A stretch of DNA of 64,000 nucleotides from DATJGR01 sp963812255 (GCA_963812255.1 CAWEUM010000005.1:1612001-1676000), one strand, 5' to 3'; counted from the stretch's first letter, positions 44,059-53,316 are shown. Program-made: numbers and translations. The notes: generated by a model from the sequence alone, not told the origin.

Positions 44059-45021
44059 TTACTCCTGCTGAGCCGACATTAGCGGCCGACCACACGCACG
44101 ATGCCAATCGAGGATACCGAGCCAGATCTCCTCTGCCGTTTCGGCATACCAGAACAGCTCGACGTCTTCCGCGTCGATTACGCCTTCGTCGACCATGAAG
44201 TCGACGTCGAGTGCCCGGCGCCAGAAGGATTCGCCCACCAACACCACCGGCAGCGGTGCAATCTTACGGGTTTGAATCAACGCGAGTGTTTCGAAGAGCT
44301 CGTCGCAGGTGCCGTACCCGCCCGGAAACACGACGAGCGCCTTGGCGCGCAGCAGGAAGTGCATCTTGCGCAGCGCGAAATAATGAAAGCGGAAACACAG
44401 GTCCGGTGCGATGTAGGGATTCGGGTACTGCTCGTGCGGTAGATCGATGTTCAACCCGGCGCTTTTCGCGCCGACATCGAACGCGCCGCGATTTGCAGCC
44501 TCCATGACACCGGGGCCGCCTCCGGTCATCACCACGATACGACAATCGCTGGGGCCGCTGCCGGCGGCGCCGACCAGGCCCCCGAAAGCGCGCGCAATTT
44601 CATAGTAGCGACTCTTTTCGAGGATCCGTTCGGCGATGCGCAGCTGACGCGTCAGTTGGGTGTCGCCTGCGGCCACCGCTGCGCGTAACGCCACGACGCG
44701 TCGCCGGGCCGCATCTGGCTCGGCGATTCGGGTGCCCCCGAACACGACGATGGTGTGCTCGATGCCCTGCGCTTCCAGCGACACCTCGGCCTTCATGTAA
44801 TCGAGCTGCAGCCTTACGCCGCGCATATCGTCCTGCCCGAGGAAGTCCAGGTCGGCGTCGGCGCGGCGGTAGCCTGGACTCGCAAGCAGAGTCTCGACCC
44901 GCTCGAGCGCATGCGGATCCTCTTCTCGCGGCTTCGGCCGCCGCCACGGCAGCGGTTCTCGGCGTACGTCCGGGTGAGCAGGCGCTGGTATGCGCCGGCG
45001 GAGCAACTTCGATTCATTCAT
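44059..45021 (-). CDS. LOG family protein (long form)
   Basis: A 320-residue Rossmann-like protein of the lysine-decarboxylase-like/LOG family: VVMTGGGPGVMEAANRGA and VVFPGGYGTCDELFETL (PGGxGTxxE) with the catalytic Arg/Glu. LOG enzymes cleave nucleoside monophosphates to ribose-5-phosphate and a base; long forms such as this, with about 120 extra N-terminal residues, resemble PpnN-type nucleosidases only distantly. Divergent from the atp operon. Confidence 0.88.
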   Translation of the reverse strand: MNESKLLRRRIPAPAHPDVRREPLPWRRPKPREEDPHALERVETLLASPGYRRADADLDFLGQDDMRGVRLQLDYMKAEVSLEAQGIEHTIVVFGGTRIAEPDAARRRVVALRAAVAAGDTQLTRQLRIAERILEKSRYYEIARAFGGLVGAAGSGPSDCRIVVMTGGGPGVMEAANRGAFDVGAKSAGLNIDLPHEQYPNPYIAPDLCFRFHYFALRKMHFLLRAKALVVFPGGYGTCDELFETLALIQTRKIAPLPVVLVGESFWRRALDVDFMVDEGVIDAEDVELFWYAETAEEIWLGILDWHRACGRPLMSAQQE

Positions 45022-45237
45022 GAACTGACCTCAATCCCAGGATGCGATTTCACGGACGCACATGTGCGCCACCCATCTTCCAGGTCGGTTCGTGTGCGGG
45101 CAAGCATATCTGGTGCCGGACCCATCGGGCATGTCCAACGGTTCGTATGAGGTGCACGCAGGTCAATTCGGTAAACTCCGATTGGCGTTCAGACACGCAT
45201 ACTCGCACACTGAACCTCGGCGCCGGAGGCGAGCTTT

Positions 45238-46677
45238 TTGAGAACCGACATCACATCACCGAATCTCGGCTCTGTCGCGTCCGTGCGCGGGAGCGTCGTC
45301 GATGTGCGGTTCGATTCGCACCTACCACCAATCCGCTCCGTTCTGCGGATTGGCGCCATCGTCATCGAGGTGCTTGCGCAACGCGACGCCCACCACGTTC
45401 GGGGGATTGCGCTGACGCCGACCCAGGGCCTCGCGCGTGGGATGTCGGTGCAGGACACCGGCTCGTCGTTGCAGGCGCCCGTGGGGCGCGCGTTGCTGTC
45501 CCGAATGTTCGACGTGTTCGGTAATGCGATCGATCGCGGGCCCGCGGTGTCCGATGTTCAGTGGCGATCGGTGCATAGCGCCCCGCCCCCGCTGGCACGC
45601 CGCTCCACTCAATCAGCGATTTTCGAAACCGGCATCAAACTCATCGACGTACTGGCCCCGCTCGAACGCGGCGGCAAAGCAGGCCTGTTCGGTGGCGCCG
45701 GGGTCGGCAAGACGGTGTTACTCACCGAGATCATCCACAACATGGTCGGCAAACAGCAGGGTGTGAGTATCTTCTGCGGTATCGGCGAGCGCTGCCGCGA
45801 AGGCGAAGAGCTTCATCAGCAGATGAAGGACGCCGGCGTGCTGCCGAGCATGGTGATGGTGTTCGGACAAATGAACGAACCGCCCGGTGCCCGTTTCCGA
45901 GTCGGTCACGTCGCGATGACGATGGCCGAATACTTCCGCGACGATGAGCACCGCGATGTACTGCTGCTGATCGACAACATCTTTCGTTTCGTGCAGGCCG
46001 GTATGGAAATATCGGGATTGATGGGACAGATGCCATCACGTCTCGGATATCAGCCGACGATGGGGACGGAGCTCGCCGAACTGGAGGAGCGCATCGCCAA
46101 TACGGACGCGGGGGCCATCACGTCGATCCAGGCCGTGTACGTGCCGGCGGACGACTTCACAGATCCGGCCGCGGTGCATACGTTTTCACATCTGTCGGCT
46201 TCCATCGTGTTGTCTCGAAAACGGGCCAGCGAAGGGTTCTTTCCGGCGATCGACGCATTGCAGTCCAGCTCAAAGATGGCCAGCCCGGGCGTCGTCGGCG
46301 ATCGCCACTACAGCCTGGCGCAGGATATCCGGCGCACGCTCGCACAATACGCGGAACTCAAAGACATCATCGCAATGCTCGGCCTCGAGCAACTCTCGCC
46401 GGACGACCGCAATCTGGTCGGACGGGCACGCCGCTTGGAGCGTTTTCTCACTCAGCCTTTTTTTTCCACCGAGTCGTCTACCGGGATACCCGGCAAGTTC
46501 GTCAGCCTCGCGGACGCCCTCGACGGATGTGAACGCATACTGCGCGACGAACTCAAAGATGTGCCGGAAAGCGCGCTCTATATGATCGGCACCCTGGACG
46601 AGGCGAAGCTCGCGTCAAAGCCGCCGGCGAATCACATATCGGAGGTCGCACATGCCACCGACGACGATGAACCTTAA
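45238..46677 (+). CDS. atpD: N-type ATPase F1 subunit beta
   Basis: A 479-residue catalytic subunit with Walker A GGAGVGKTVLL, GIGERCREGEELHQQM (catalytic Glu), LLIDNIFRFVQAG (Walker B) and MGQMPSRLGYQPTMG. It begins at a TTG (45238), 8 bases after a strong GGAGG; no earlier ATG is in frame. It leads the operon, as in N-ATPases, whereas in standard operons beta comes near the end. Its 3' end overlaps atpC by 26 bases. Confidence 0.95.
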   Translation: MRTDITSPNLGSVASVRGSVVDVRFDSHLPPIRSVLRIGAIVIEVLAQRDAHHVRGIALTPTQGLARGMSVQDTGSSLQAPVGRALLSRMFDVFGNAIDRGPAVSDVQWRSVHSAPPPLARRSTQSAIFETGIKLIDVLAPLERGGKAGLFGGAGVGKTVLLTEIIHNMVGKQQGVSIFCGIGERCREGEELHQQMKDAGVLPSMVMVFGQMNEPPGARFRVGHVAMTMAEYFRDDEHRDVLLLIDNIFRFVQAGMEISGLMGQMPSRLGYQPTMGTELAELEERIANTDAGAITSIQAVYVPADDFTDPAAVHTFSHLSASIVLSRKRASEGFFPAIDALQSSSKMASPGVVGDRHYSLAQDIRRTLAQYAELKDIIAMLGLEQLSPDDRNLVGRARRLERFLTQPFFSTESSTGIPGKFVSLADALDGCERILRDELKDVPESALYMIGTLDEAKLASKPPANHISEVAHATDDDEP

Positions 46678-47056
46678 GATTCTGCAGCCATTCGAAATCT
46701 TCGCCGACGCACGCGCGGTGAAGCGCATCGTCGCGGCCACTCGAGAGGGTTCCTTTGGGCTCCTGCCTCAACGACGCGACTGTGTTGCGGCACTCACGCC
46801 CGGCATTCTGATCTACGAGACGCAAGCAGACGGCGAGGCGTATGTGGCCATAGACGATGGGGTGCTCGTGAAGGCCGGCCCGGACGTGCTGGTTTCGGTA
46901 CGGCGTGCAATAGGCGGCCAAGATCTCGCACAACTGCGCCACATCGTCGAGCAGGAATTTCTGACGCTCGACGCGGACGAACGAAGCCTACGCGCGGTGA
47001 CCGCGAAACTGGAGACCGGATTCCTGCGCCGGTTTGCCAAGCTGCATCATGAATGA
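46652..47056 (+). CDS. atpC: N-type ATPase F1 subunit epsilon
   Basis: A 134-residue regulatory/rotor stalk subunit (LKILQPFEIFADARAVKRIV, GSFGLLPQRRDCVAALTPGI, then a C-terminal helical hairpin with LDADERSLRAVTAKLETGFL). It starts inside atpD, and its stop overlaps the atpQ start. Placement second in the operon is diagnostic of the N-ATPase order. Confidence 0.9.
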   Translation: MPPTTMNLKILQPFEIFADARAVKRIVAATREGSFGLLPQRRDCVAALTPGILIYETQADGEAYVAIDDGVLVKAGPDVLVSVRRAIGGQDLAQLRHIVEQEFLTLDADERSLRAVTAKLETGFLRRFAKLHHE

Positions 47057-47387
47057 CGAACCACCCCAGAAGACCCCGGATCCTGATCCGACATTTGCAC
47101 GCCAGGTGAGTGCGGATGCAGCGCGTAAACTCAAGGCGCGTCGCAACCCGACCCCGGGCATCTGGTTTGGCCTCGGCATGATGGGGCTCATCGGCTGGTC
47201 GGTGGTCCTTCCGACACTGCTCGGCGCCGCGCTCGGTGCGTGGCTCGACAGCCACTACCCTGGCGGCCACAACTGGACCTTGGCTCTGTTGGTGGCCGGT
47301 CTTGCGATCGGGTGTTTCAATGCATGGCATTGGGTTGGTAAAGAAGAGAGGGCCATGCGCGACGATCAGGACGATCCGAATGAGTGA
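47049..47387 (+). CDS. atpQ: N-ATPase subunit AtpQ (AtpI/AtpZ-like)
   Basis: A 112-residue membrane protein with two helices (GLGMMGLIGWSVVLPTLLGA and WTLALLVAGLAIGCFNAW) separated by LGAWLDSHYPGG. It belongs to the AtpI/AtpZ-like group, suspected assembly or cation-related partners of F0. The start at ATG 47049 overlaps the atpC stop; the five codons before it are read in the longer frame only. Confidence 0.88.
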   Translation: MNDEPPQKTPDPDPTFARQVSADAARKLKARRNPTPGIWFGLGMMGLIGWSVVLPTLLGAALGAWLDSHYPGGHNWTLALLVAGLAIGCFNAWHWVGKEERAMRDDQDDPNE

Positions 47388-47703
47388 CATTCAGATGCTT
47401 TTGCTTTCGTGGCTAGCGGGGTCGGCGCTTGGCGCGCTGTTCTTCGGCGGACTGTGGTGGACGGTGCGCAGGCACTTGTCGTCGCGGCGATCGGCACTGT
47501 GGTTCGTCGGCAGTCTGCTGCTGCGGACCAGCATCGTCCTCGCTGGATTCGGCTTCGTATCCGCCGGCTCTTGGCAGCGTTTGCTTCTGTGCCTGATCGG
47601 ATTTGTTATGGCGCGCGCAATCGTGATACGGCTGACCCGATACTCGAGCGCGAGCGCATCCGGAACAGGAGACGGACCGTGCGCCTCAGCCCCGACTCGA
47701 TAA
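47380..47703 (+). CDS. atpR: N-ATPase subunit AtpR
   Basis: A 107-residue protein with three hydrophobic segments (LLLSWLAGSALGALFFGGLW, ALWFVGSLLLRTSIVLAGFG, LLLCLIGFVMARAIVI). AtpR is restricted to N-ATPase operons. It starts inside the atpQ stop region (ATGAGTGA) and overlaps the atpB start by 25 bases. Confidence 0.9.
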   Translation: MSDIQMLLLSWLAGSALGALFFGGLWWTVRRHLSSRRSALWFVGSLLLRTSIVLAGFGFVSAGSWQRLLLCLIGFVMARAIVIRLTRYSSASASGTGDGPCASAPTR

Positions 47704-48371
47704 TCTATTGGCAGTACGGCTTCGTGAAGCTCAATGCCACCATCGCGTTCACGTGGGCGTTGATGTCGGTGCTGACGATCGGCTCCAAACTGATCACCCG
47801 GAACCTGTCCACGGATCTGAATCGCTCGCGTTGGCAGAACCTCCTCGAAATCGTCGTGACCGCGATCGAAAACCAGCTCGAAGAAGTCGGTTTGCGCGAT
47901 CCCAGGCGATACGTCGGCTTCGTCGGCACGCTGTTCCTGTTCGTTGCCGCAGCCAGTCTAGCGACCATCGTGCCCGGCTACGATCCGCCAACGGGATCCC
48001 TGTCGACCACCGCCGCGCTCGCGATGTGTGTATTCATTGCTGTACCGTTTTATGGCATCCAGGATCAGGGTGTGCGCGACTATCTCGGTTCGTACGCAGA
48101 GCCAACATGGGTCATGCTGCCATTCAACATCATCAGCGAGGTATCGCGCACGCTAGCGCTCGCGATTCGGTTGTTCGGCAACATGATGAGCGGCGCGATG
48201 ACCGTTGCGATTCTGCTCACCGTGACACCGTTCGTCTTTCCGATCGTGATGACAGTGCTCGGTCTGCTCACGGGCATGGTGCAATCTTACATCTTCAGCA
48301 TGTTGGCCGCGGTCTACATTGCGGCGGCCACGCGCACCCGGAAAATCAGCGGTGGGCCGGCACGGATTTGA
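47679..48371 (+). CDS. atpB: N-type ATPase F0 subunit a
   Basis: A 230-residue stator membrane subunit. The essential arginine is in SRTLALAIRLFGNMMSG (about residue 167). Other helices include FVGTLFLFVAAASLATIVPG and FPIVMTVLGLLTGMVQSYIF. It starts at GTG 47679 after AGGAG, not at the longer open frame. A second conserved stretch, PFYGIQDQGVRDYLGSYAEP, is typical of N-type a subunits. Confidence 0.9.
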   Translation: MRLSPDSIIYWQYGFVKLNATIAFTWALMSVLTIGSKLITRNLSTDLNRSRWQNLLEIVVTAIENQLEEVGLRDPRRYVGFVGTLFLFVAAASLATIVPGYDPPTGSLSTTAALAMCVFIAVPFYGIQDQGVRDYLGSYAEPTWVMLPFNIISEVSRTLALAIRLFGNMMSGAMTVAILLTVTPFVFPIVMTVLGLLTGMVQSYIFSMLAAVYIAAATRTRKISGGPARI

Positions 48372-48399
48372 ACCTGATGAATCAAATGAGAGGCGTTCC

Positions 48400-48681
48400 A
48401 TGGATAGCATGACCATTATCGCGGTCGCGTCGATCGTCATCGCCGGCTTCACCACCGGGTTCGGCACGGCGGGTCCCGCGCTAGCCGAAGGGCGCGCGCT
48501 CGCGTCGGCGATGACGTCGCTGGCACAACAGCCCGACGCGTCTGCCACGATCACCCGAACGCTGTTCGTCGGCCTCGCGATGATCGAGTCCACTGCCATC
48601 TACTGCTTCGTGATCTCGATGATCCTCATTTTCGCCAATCCCTTCTGGAATCACGTCATCGAGCAAGCTGCAGGACAGTAG
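48400..48681 (+). CDS. atpE: N-type ATPase F0 subunit c
   Basis: A 93-residue two-helix rotor subunit. Helix 1 ends GPALAEGRALASAM with Glu30; the polar loop is QQPDA; helix 2 contains MIESTAIYCFV with Glu63, Ser64, Thr65 and Tyr68. Glu-Ser-Thr-x2-Tyr is the full set of Na+-coordinating positions known from Ilyobacter-type c subunits, with Glu30 at the Gln position of that enzyme. The ion actually used cannot be decided here. Confidence 0.93.
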   Translation: MDSMTIIAVASIVIAGFTTGFGTAGPALAEGRALASAMTSLAQQPDASATITRTLFVGLAMIESTAIYCFVISMILIFANPFWNHVIEQAAGQ

Positions 48682-48684
48682 TCG

Positions 48685-49509
48685 ATGCTGATTGATTGGT
48701 TCACCGTCGGCGCACAGGCGCTCAACTTCCTCATCCTCGTGTGGTTGATGAAGCGCTACCTCTATCAACCGATCGTCCACGCCCTCGACCAACGCGAGAC
48801 CCGAATCGCCGCAGAACTGGCCGATGCGGATGCGAAGCGGGCCGATGCGGTCAAAGCCGAGGAAACGTTCAAGCACAAGAACGAAGCGCTCGATGCGCAG
48901 CGCGATGCGTTGCTGAAGCAGGCGGTGGCCGCGGCCGAAGCTGAAGGTCACCGCCTCCTCGAGGCTGCACGCAACGCGGCCGACAACATGCGCACTGCGC
49001 GCGCGGAATCGCTCCGAAACGATGCCGAGGATTTCGATCGGGTGCTCAGCCGCGCAACCGAGCAGGAAGTCTTCGCGATCGCTCGCAAGGCACTGACCGA
49101 CCTCGCGACGACGAGCCTCGAAGAGCGCATCGCCGATGTGTTTGTGCGTCGCCTGCGCGCCCTGGACGACGACGCTAAGGCACCGCTCGCCGCCGCCTTA
49201 CGCAGCGGCCCCGAGCCGGCGTTGTTGCGCAGCGCCTTCGAGCTCCCGTCGGCTCAACGGAGCATGATCGTCGATGCGCTCAACGAAACGTTTGCCACCG
49301 ACATTCCCGTTCGATTCGAGACCAGAGCGGACGTCGGCGGCGGCATTGAACTTACGCGCAACGGACAAAAAATCGCCTGGAGCATCGGGGAGTACCTGAC
49401 GTCACTTCGAGCCAACGTCGGTCAGCTCTTGAAACCGACGGAGGGGGGCCTGAACGGGAGCCCGAACGTGCCTGCGCGGCAACAGGACGTTCGCGAAGAT
49501 GGAAACTGA
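48685..49509 (+). CDS. atpF: N-type ATPase F0 subunit b with delta-like C-terminus
   Basis: A 274-residue stator subunit, much longer than ordinary b (about 155). N-terminal membrane helix (ALNFLILVWLMKRYLYQPIV), a long coiled coil to about residue 150, then a domain (about 160-255) ending ADVGGGIELTRNGQKIAWSI and GEYLTSLRANV, which resembles the end of subunit delta. No separate atpH gene is present, so this protein probably does both jobs. Confidence 0.88.
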   Translation: MLIDWFTVGAQALNFLILVWLMKRYLYQPIVHALDQRETRIAAELADADAKRADAVKAEETFKHKNEALDAQRDALLKQAVAAAEAEGHRLLEAARNAADNMRTARAESLRNDAEDFDRVLSRATEQEVFAIARKALTDLATTSLEERIADVFVRRLRALDDDAKAPLAAALRSGPEPALLRSAFELPSAQRSMIVDALNETFATDIPVRFETRADVGGGIELTRNGQKIAWSIGEYLTSLRANVGQLLKPTEGGLNGSPNVPARQQDVREDGN

Positions 49510-51073
49510 GGACCTGCAGCGCGCCGTCGACCGGACATTTTCCGCGATGACCGAGGCGCGGCAACACTTCGCGCCACAACTGATGCCGCGCGAAATCGGT
49601 ACGATCACGAGTATCGCTACCGGCATCGCGAAGGTATCGGGGCTCCCTGGCGTCGGCTTCGAAGAATTGTTGGCGTTTCCCGGCGAGGTGTTCGGCATTG
49701 CCTTCAATGTCGACGAGGACGAGATCGGTGTCGTGCTGCTGGGTGATCACTGGCACCTGAACGCCGGTGACGAAGTCGTGCGCACCGGTCGAGTGATGGA
49801 CGTCGCGGTGGGCAGCGCGTTGCTCGGACGCGTCGTCGACCCGCTCGGGAGACCGCTTGACGGCGGTGGCGCGCCGACGACTCGCGCGCGCCTACCGATC
49901 GAACGCCCCGCCCCCGCGATCATGGACCGCGCACCGGTCGTCGTGCCACTGCAAACCGGCCTCAAAGTCATCGACGCGCTGATTCCAATCGGACGTGGCC
50001 AGCGCGAACTGATTCTCGGTGACCGCCAGACGGGCAAAACCGCGATCGCAATGGATACGATTCTCAACCAACGCGACCAGAACGTCGTTTGCGTGTACTG
50101 CGCCATCGGTCAACGGGCCGCGGCCGTCGCCAAGGCGGTGGCCATTCTACGGCGGGCCGGTGCGATGGCGTACACCACGGTGGTCGTGACCGAGGGCAAC
50201 GATCCGCCCGGCCTCGCCTACATCGCACCTTATGCGGCGACCAGCATCGCAGAACATTTCATGGAGGCGGGTCGCGACGTGCTGATCGTCTACGACGACC
50301 TGACCCAACACGCACGTGCGTATCGTGAACTCTCGCTGCTGTTGCGCCGGCCCCCGGGGCGGGAGGCGTTTCCAGGCGACATCTTTTACATCCACTCACG
50401 CCTGCTCGAACGCGCAACGCATCTGCACGCCCAACGCGGGGGTGGTTCCCTCACGGCGTTGCCGATCATCGAGACACAAGCACAGGACATTTCCGCGTAC
50501 ATTCCGACGAACCTGATTTCGATCACCGACGGGCAGATCTACCTGTCGCCGTCGCTGTTCGAACTTGGAGTGCTGCCGGCAATCGACGTCGGCAAGTCTG
50601 TTTCACGCGTTGGCGGCAAGGCGCAACGGGCGGTCTACCGGATGGTTACCGGTGACCTCAAACTCGCGTATGCGCAGTTCGAGGAACTCGAAACGTTTGC
50701 GCGATTCGGCGCCCGCCTCGATGAAGACTCGCGTCGGATCATCGAGCACGGCCGACGCATCCGTGCCTGCCTGATGCAGGCGGAATCGGCACCGGTGTCG
50801 GTGCCCGTGCAAATTACCATCCTGTTGGCGTTGGCGGCGAAACTCTTCGCCACGATACCCATCGAGCGCATGAGCGCCGCTCAGCTAGCCTTGCAGCAGG
50901 CCACCGCTACAATTCCCGCGGCGGTGTCCAGCCGTTTGCAAACGTCGGCAACGCTCGACGAATCCGACCAAAACACGATACTGGCAATCGCGCGGGAGGC
51001 GCTCGCGCCGCTCCTCGACAGCACCACCGCTAACGATTCGACAACGGCGCAGGCGAGCCGATCCGGTGACTGA
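49499..51073 (+). CDS. atpA: N-type ATPase F1 subunit alpha
   Basis: A 524-residue non-catalytic nucleotide-binding subunit: beta-barrel domain (GTITSIATGIAKVSGLPGVG), Walker A GDRQTGKTAIAMDTI, VYDDLTQHARAYRELSLLLR and the arginine-finger region LISITDGQIYLSPSLF, PAIDVGKSVSRVGGKAQ. It overlaps atpF by 11 bases and its stop overlaps the atpG start. The N-terminal delta-binding segment is short. Confidence 0.95.
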   Translation: METEDLQRAVDRTFSAMTEARQHFAPQLMPREIGTITSIATGIAKVSGLPGVGFEELLAFPGEVFGIAFNVDEDEIGVVLLGDHWHLNAGDEVVRTGRVMDVAVGSALLGRVVDPLGRPLDGGGAPTTRARLPIERPAPAIMDRAPVVVPLQTGLKVIDALIPIGRGQRELILGDRQTGKTAIAMDTILNQRDQNVVCVYCAIGQRAAAVAKAVAILRRAGAMAYTTVVVTEGNDPPGLAYIAPYAATSIAEHFMEAGRDVLIVYDDLTQHARAYRELSLLLRRPPGREAFPGDIFYIHSRLLERATHLHAQRGGGSLTALPIIETQAQDISAYIPTNLISITDGQIYLSPSLFELGVLPAIDVGKSVSRVGGKAQRAVYRMVTGDLKLAYAQFEELETFARFGARLDEDSRRIIEHGRRIRACLMQAESAPVSVPVQITILLALAAKLFATIPIERMSAAQLALQQATATIPAAVSSRLQTSATLDESDQNTILAIAREALAPLLDSTTANDSTTAQASRSGD

Positions 51074-51959
51074 TACCACCGTCAGTCTGCGTCGAAAGAT
51101 CGACAGCGCGGGAGATCTGCAGTCGGTCGTGCGCACGATGAAAGCGCTCTCCGCATCAAGCATCGGGCAATACGAAAAATCCGTGCGCGCGTTGACCGAT
51201 TACTACCGTGCGGTGGAACTTGGGTTGAGCGCGTGCCTTCGAAAGGCGTCCACACCAGCATCCGAAATTCCAGAACAAGGCGCCGATTCGAATGACATCA
51301 AGGCTGTGGTGTTCGGGTCGGATCAGGGGCTGGTCGGACAGTTCAACGACGTCGTGGTCGACTATGCGGTGCGGACGCTCAACGATCTGCACGGCACGCC
51401 AATGGTCTGGGCAGTCGGCGCGCGTGTTCACGCCCGCCTGACCGACGTCGGCGTGCCGGTCATCGGGGTACTCGGCGTGCCCAACTCGGTCAAAGCGATC
51501 ACTTCGCTGGTCGCCCGAATCCAAATGGATACAGAAGCGCATCGCCCGCAATCCAATCGAACGAGCCTGTACGTCTTTCACAATCGCCCGACGTCCGGGA
51601 CGCTGTACGAACCGATCGGCCAACGCCTGTTGCCGCTGGATTCGCAATGGCAACGCGCGCTGATCGACGTCGCCTGGCCAACTAAAAACCTGCCGGAAGT
51701 CATGTGCAGCGACGACATCACGCTGCGCGCACTCCTCCGAGAGTACTTGTTCATCTCGTTGTACCGCGCCTGCGCGGAGTCGCTCGCAAGTGAAAATACG
51801 AGCCGGTTGGCTGCAATGGAGCGCGCCGATCGAAATATCAAGGATTTGCTCGAAACTCTGTTAGGCACACTCCACCGCGTGCGACAGAGTTCGATCGACG
51901 AAGAACTTTTCGACGTCGTCGCCGGTGCCGAGTCAACGCGGGACGCCGGTCCAGCGTGA
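51066..51959 (+). CDS. atpG: N-type ATPase F1 subunit gamma
   Basis: A 297-residue central rotor subunit: N-terminal helix VSLRRKIDSAGDLQSVVRTM and KALSASSIGQYEKSV, then a Rossmann-like middle (VVFGSDQGLVGQFND) and C-terminal helix (SENTSRLAAMERADRNIKDL). GTG start 51066 overlaps atpA. It closes the atpDCQRBEFAG order that defines the N-ATPase. Confidence 0.92.
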   Translation: MTDTTVSLRRKIDSAGDLQSVVRTMKALSASSIGQYEKSVRALTDYYRAVELGLSACLRKASTPASEIPEQGADSNDIKAVVFGSDQGLVGQFNDVVVDYAVRTLNDLHGTPMVWAVGARVHARLTDVGVPVIGVLGVPNSVKAITSLVARIQMDTEAHRPQSNRTSLYVFHNRPTSGTLYEPIGQRLLPLDSQWQRALIDVAWPTKNLPEVMCSDDITLRALLREYLFISLYRACAESLASENTSRLAAMERADRNIKDLLETLLGTLHRVRQSSIDEELFDVVAGAESTRDAGPA

Positions 51960-51996
51960 ACCCAAATGCCGGTCCAGAAGAGACCATCCTGATCCG

Positions 51997-53316
51997 ATGC
52001 ACATGACCGATCCGCAACTTCACACGCTGGCCCAACCGACCGAGGTTCTGACATCGCATTTCCTGACGTTCGCGGTCAGCCTCGCGATCGGCCTGCTGGT
52101 GGGGCTCGAGCGCGAACAGCATGCGCTCACCAAAGCCGGACTGCGGACGTTTGCTCTGATCGCGCTGCTCGGCACCCTCGCGGGGTTGATATCGGAGACA
52201 TTGCACTCCGCCTGGATCATTGCCGCCACGGCGATCTCGTTGACGGTCGCGCTGGCCGGCGCCTATTTCGTCGATCCACGTACCACGGCCGATGACTCTG
52301 GAACCACGACCGTGGCCGCGGCGCTGGGCGTGTTTCTACTCGGAGTCATCGTCTACTTCGGCGATTGGCTACTCGCCGTCACGCTCGCCGTCGTCATTAC
52401 CACATTGCTGCACTTCAAGCCGGAACTGGAAGGAATCACCCGCCGGCTGACGCCTCAGGACACGCGCTCGATGCTGCAGTTCGCGGTGTTGACCGCAGTG
52501 ATTCTGCCGTTGCTGCCGAACGAGCCGTATGGGCCGCATGGCGTGCTGAATCCGTTTCAGATGTGGTTGATGGTCGTGCTGATCTCGGGTGTGAGTTTGG
52601 CCGGCTACATCGCGTGGCGGTTGATGCGCGAGCGGGGCGACGGAGCGTGGCGAACGAATCTGTTGCTGACGGGTGTTTTAGGGGGCGTTGTTTCGAGCAC
52701 GGCCACCACGCTCGTATTCGCGCGTCACGTCAAGACGGGAGTTATGACATCGTCTTCCGCACTCGTCGTCATCGTGCTCGCCAACGCCGTCATGCTGCTG
52801 CGGGTGCTGCTGTTTGCGGCGGTCGTTGCGCCGAGCGCCGCGTTATCGGTCGCGTCATGTCTGCTACCCGCGGTGTTGTTCGCGGCACCGGCACTGTGGA
52901 TCACGTGGCGTCGCGCCGGGCCGGACGGGTTACGCAGCGACGAACCGTATCGAAATCCGACCAATCTTCCGGTTGCACTCGCGTTCGTGGCTGGGTACGC
53001 CGTGGTGCTCTTGGTCTCGGCGTGGTTGTCCGAAACACTCGGCCGAAACGGGCTATTCGCCCTTGCCGCGCTTGCGGGCTTGACCGATGTCGATCCCATT
53101 TCGCTGTCTACATTGCAGCTCTTCCGGGCCGGCGCGATTCGCGGTATTGACGCCGCCACGGCAATCACACTCGCAGTGGGAGCAAATCTGATGATGAAGA
53201 CCACGCTGGTCGCCACGGTCGCGGGCGCGGCGTTGTGGAAACCGACGGCGCGCGCGTTCGCCGGTCCGTTCCTCGGCTTGGCTTGCGGTCTGGCAGCGCT
53301 CTATGCGTTCGGATGA
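51997..53316 (+). CDS. MgtC/DUF4010 family membrane protein
   Basis: A 439-residue protein with about twelve membrane helices. The N-terminal MgtC/SapB domain carries VSLAIGLLVGLEREQHALTK and AGLRTFALIALLGTLAGLIS. The C-terminal DUF4010 has LLLTGVLGGVVSSTATTLVF and AALAGLTDVDPISLSTLQLF. Starts 37 bases after atpG, so it may be cotranscribed. The family is linked to ion homeostasis only loosely; transported ion unknown. Confidence 0.88.
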   Translation: MHMTDPQLHTLAQPTEVLTSHFLTFAVSLAIGLLVGLEREQHALTKAGLRTFALIALLGTLAGLISETLHSAWIIAATAISLTVALAGAYFVDPRTTADDSGTTTVAAALGVFLLGVIVYFGDWLLAVTLAVVITTLLHFKPELEGITRRLTPQDTRSMLQFAVLTAVILPLLPNEPYGPHGVLNPFQMWLMVVLISGVSLAGYIAWRLMRERGDGAWRTNLLLTGVLGGVVSSTATTLVFARHVKTGVMTSSSALVVIVLANAVMLLRVLLFAAVVAPSAALSVASCLLPAVLFAAPALWITWRRAGPDGLRSDEPYRNPTNLPVALAFVAGYAVVLLVSAWLSETLGRNGLFALAALAGLTDVDPISLSTLQLFRAGAIRGIDAATAITLAVGANLMMKTTLVATVAGAALWKPTARAFAGPFLGLACGLAALYAFG

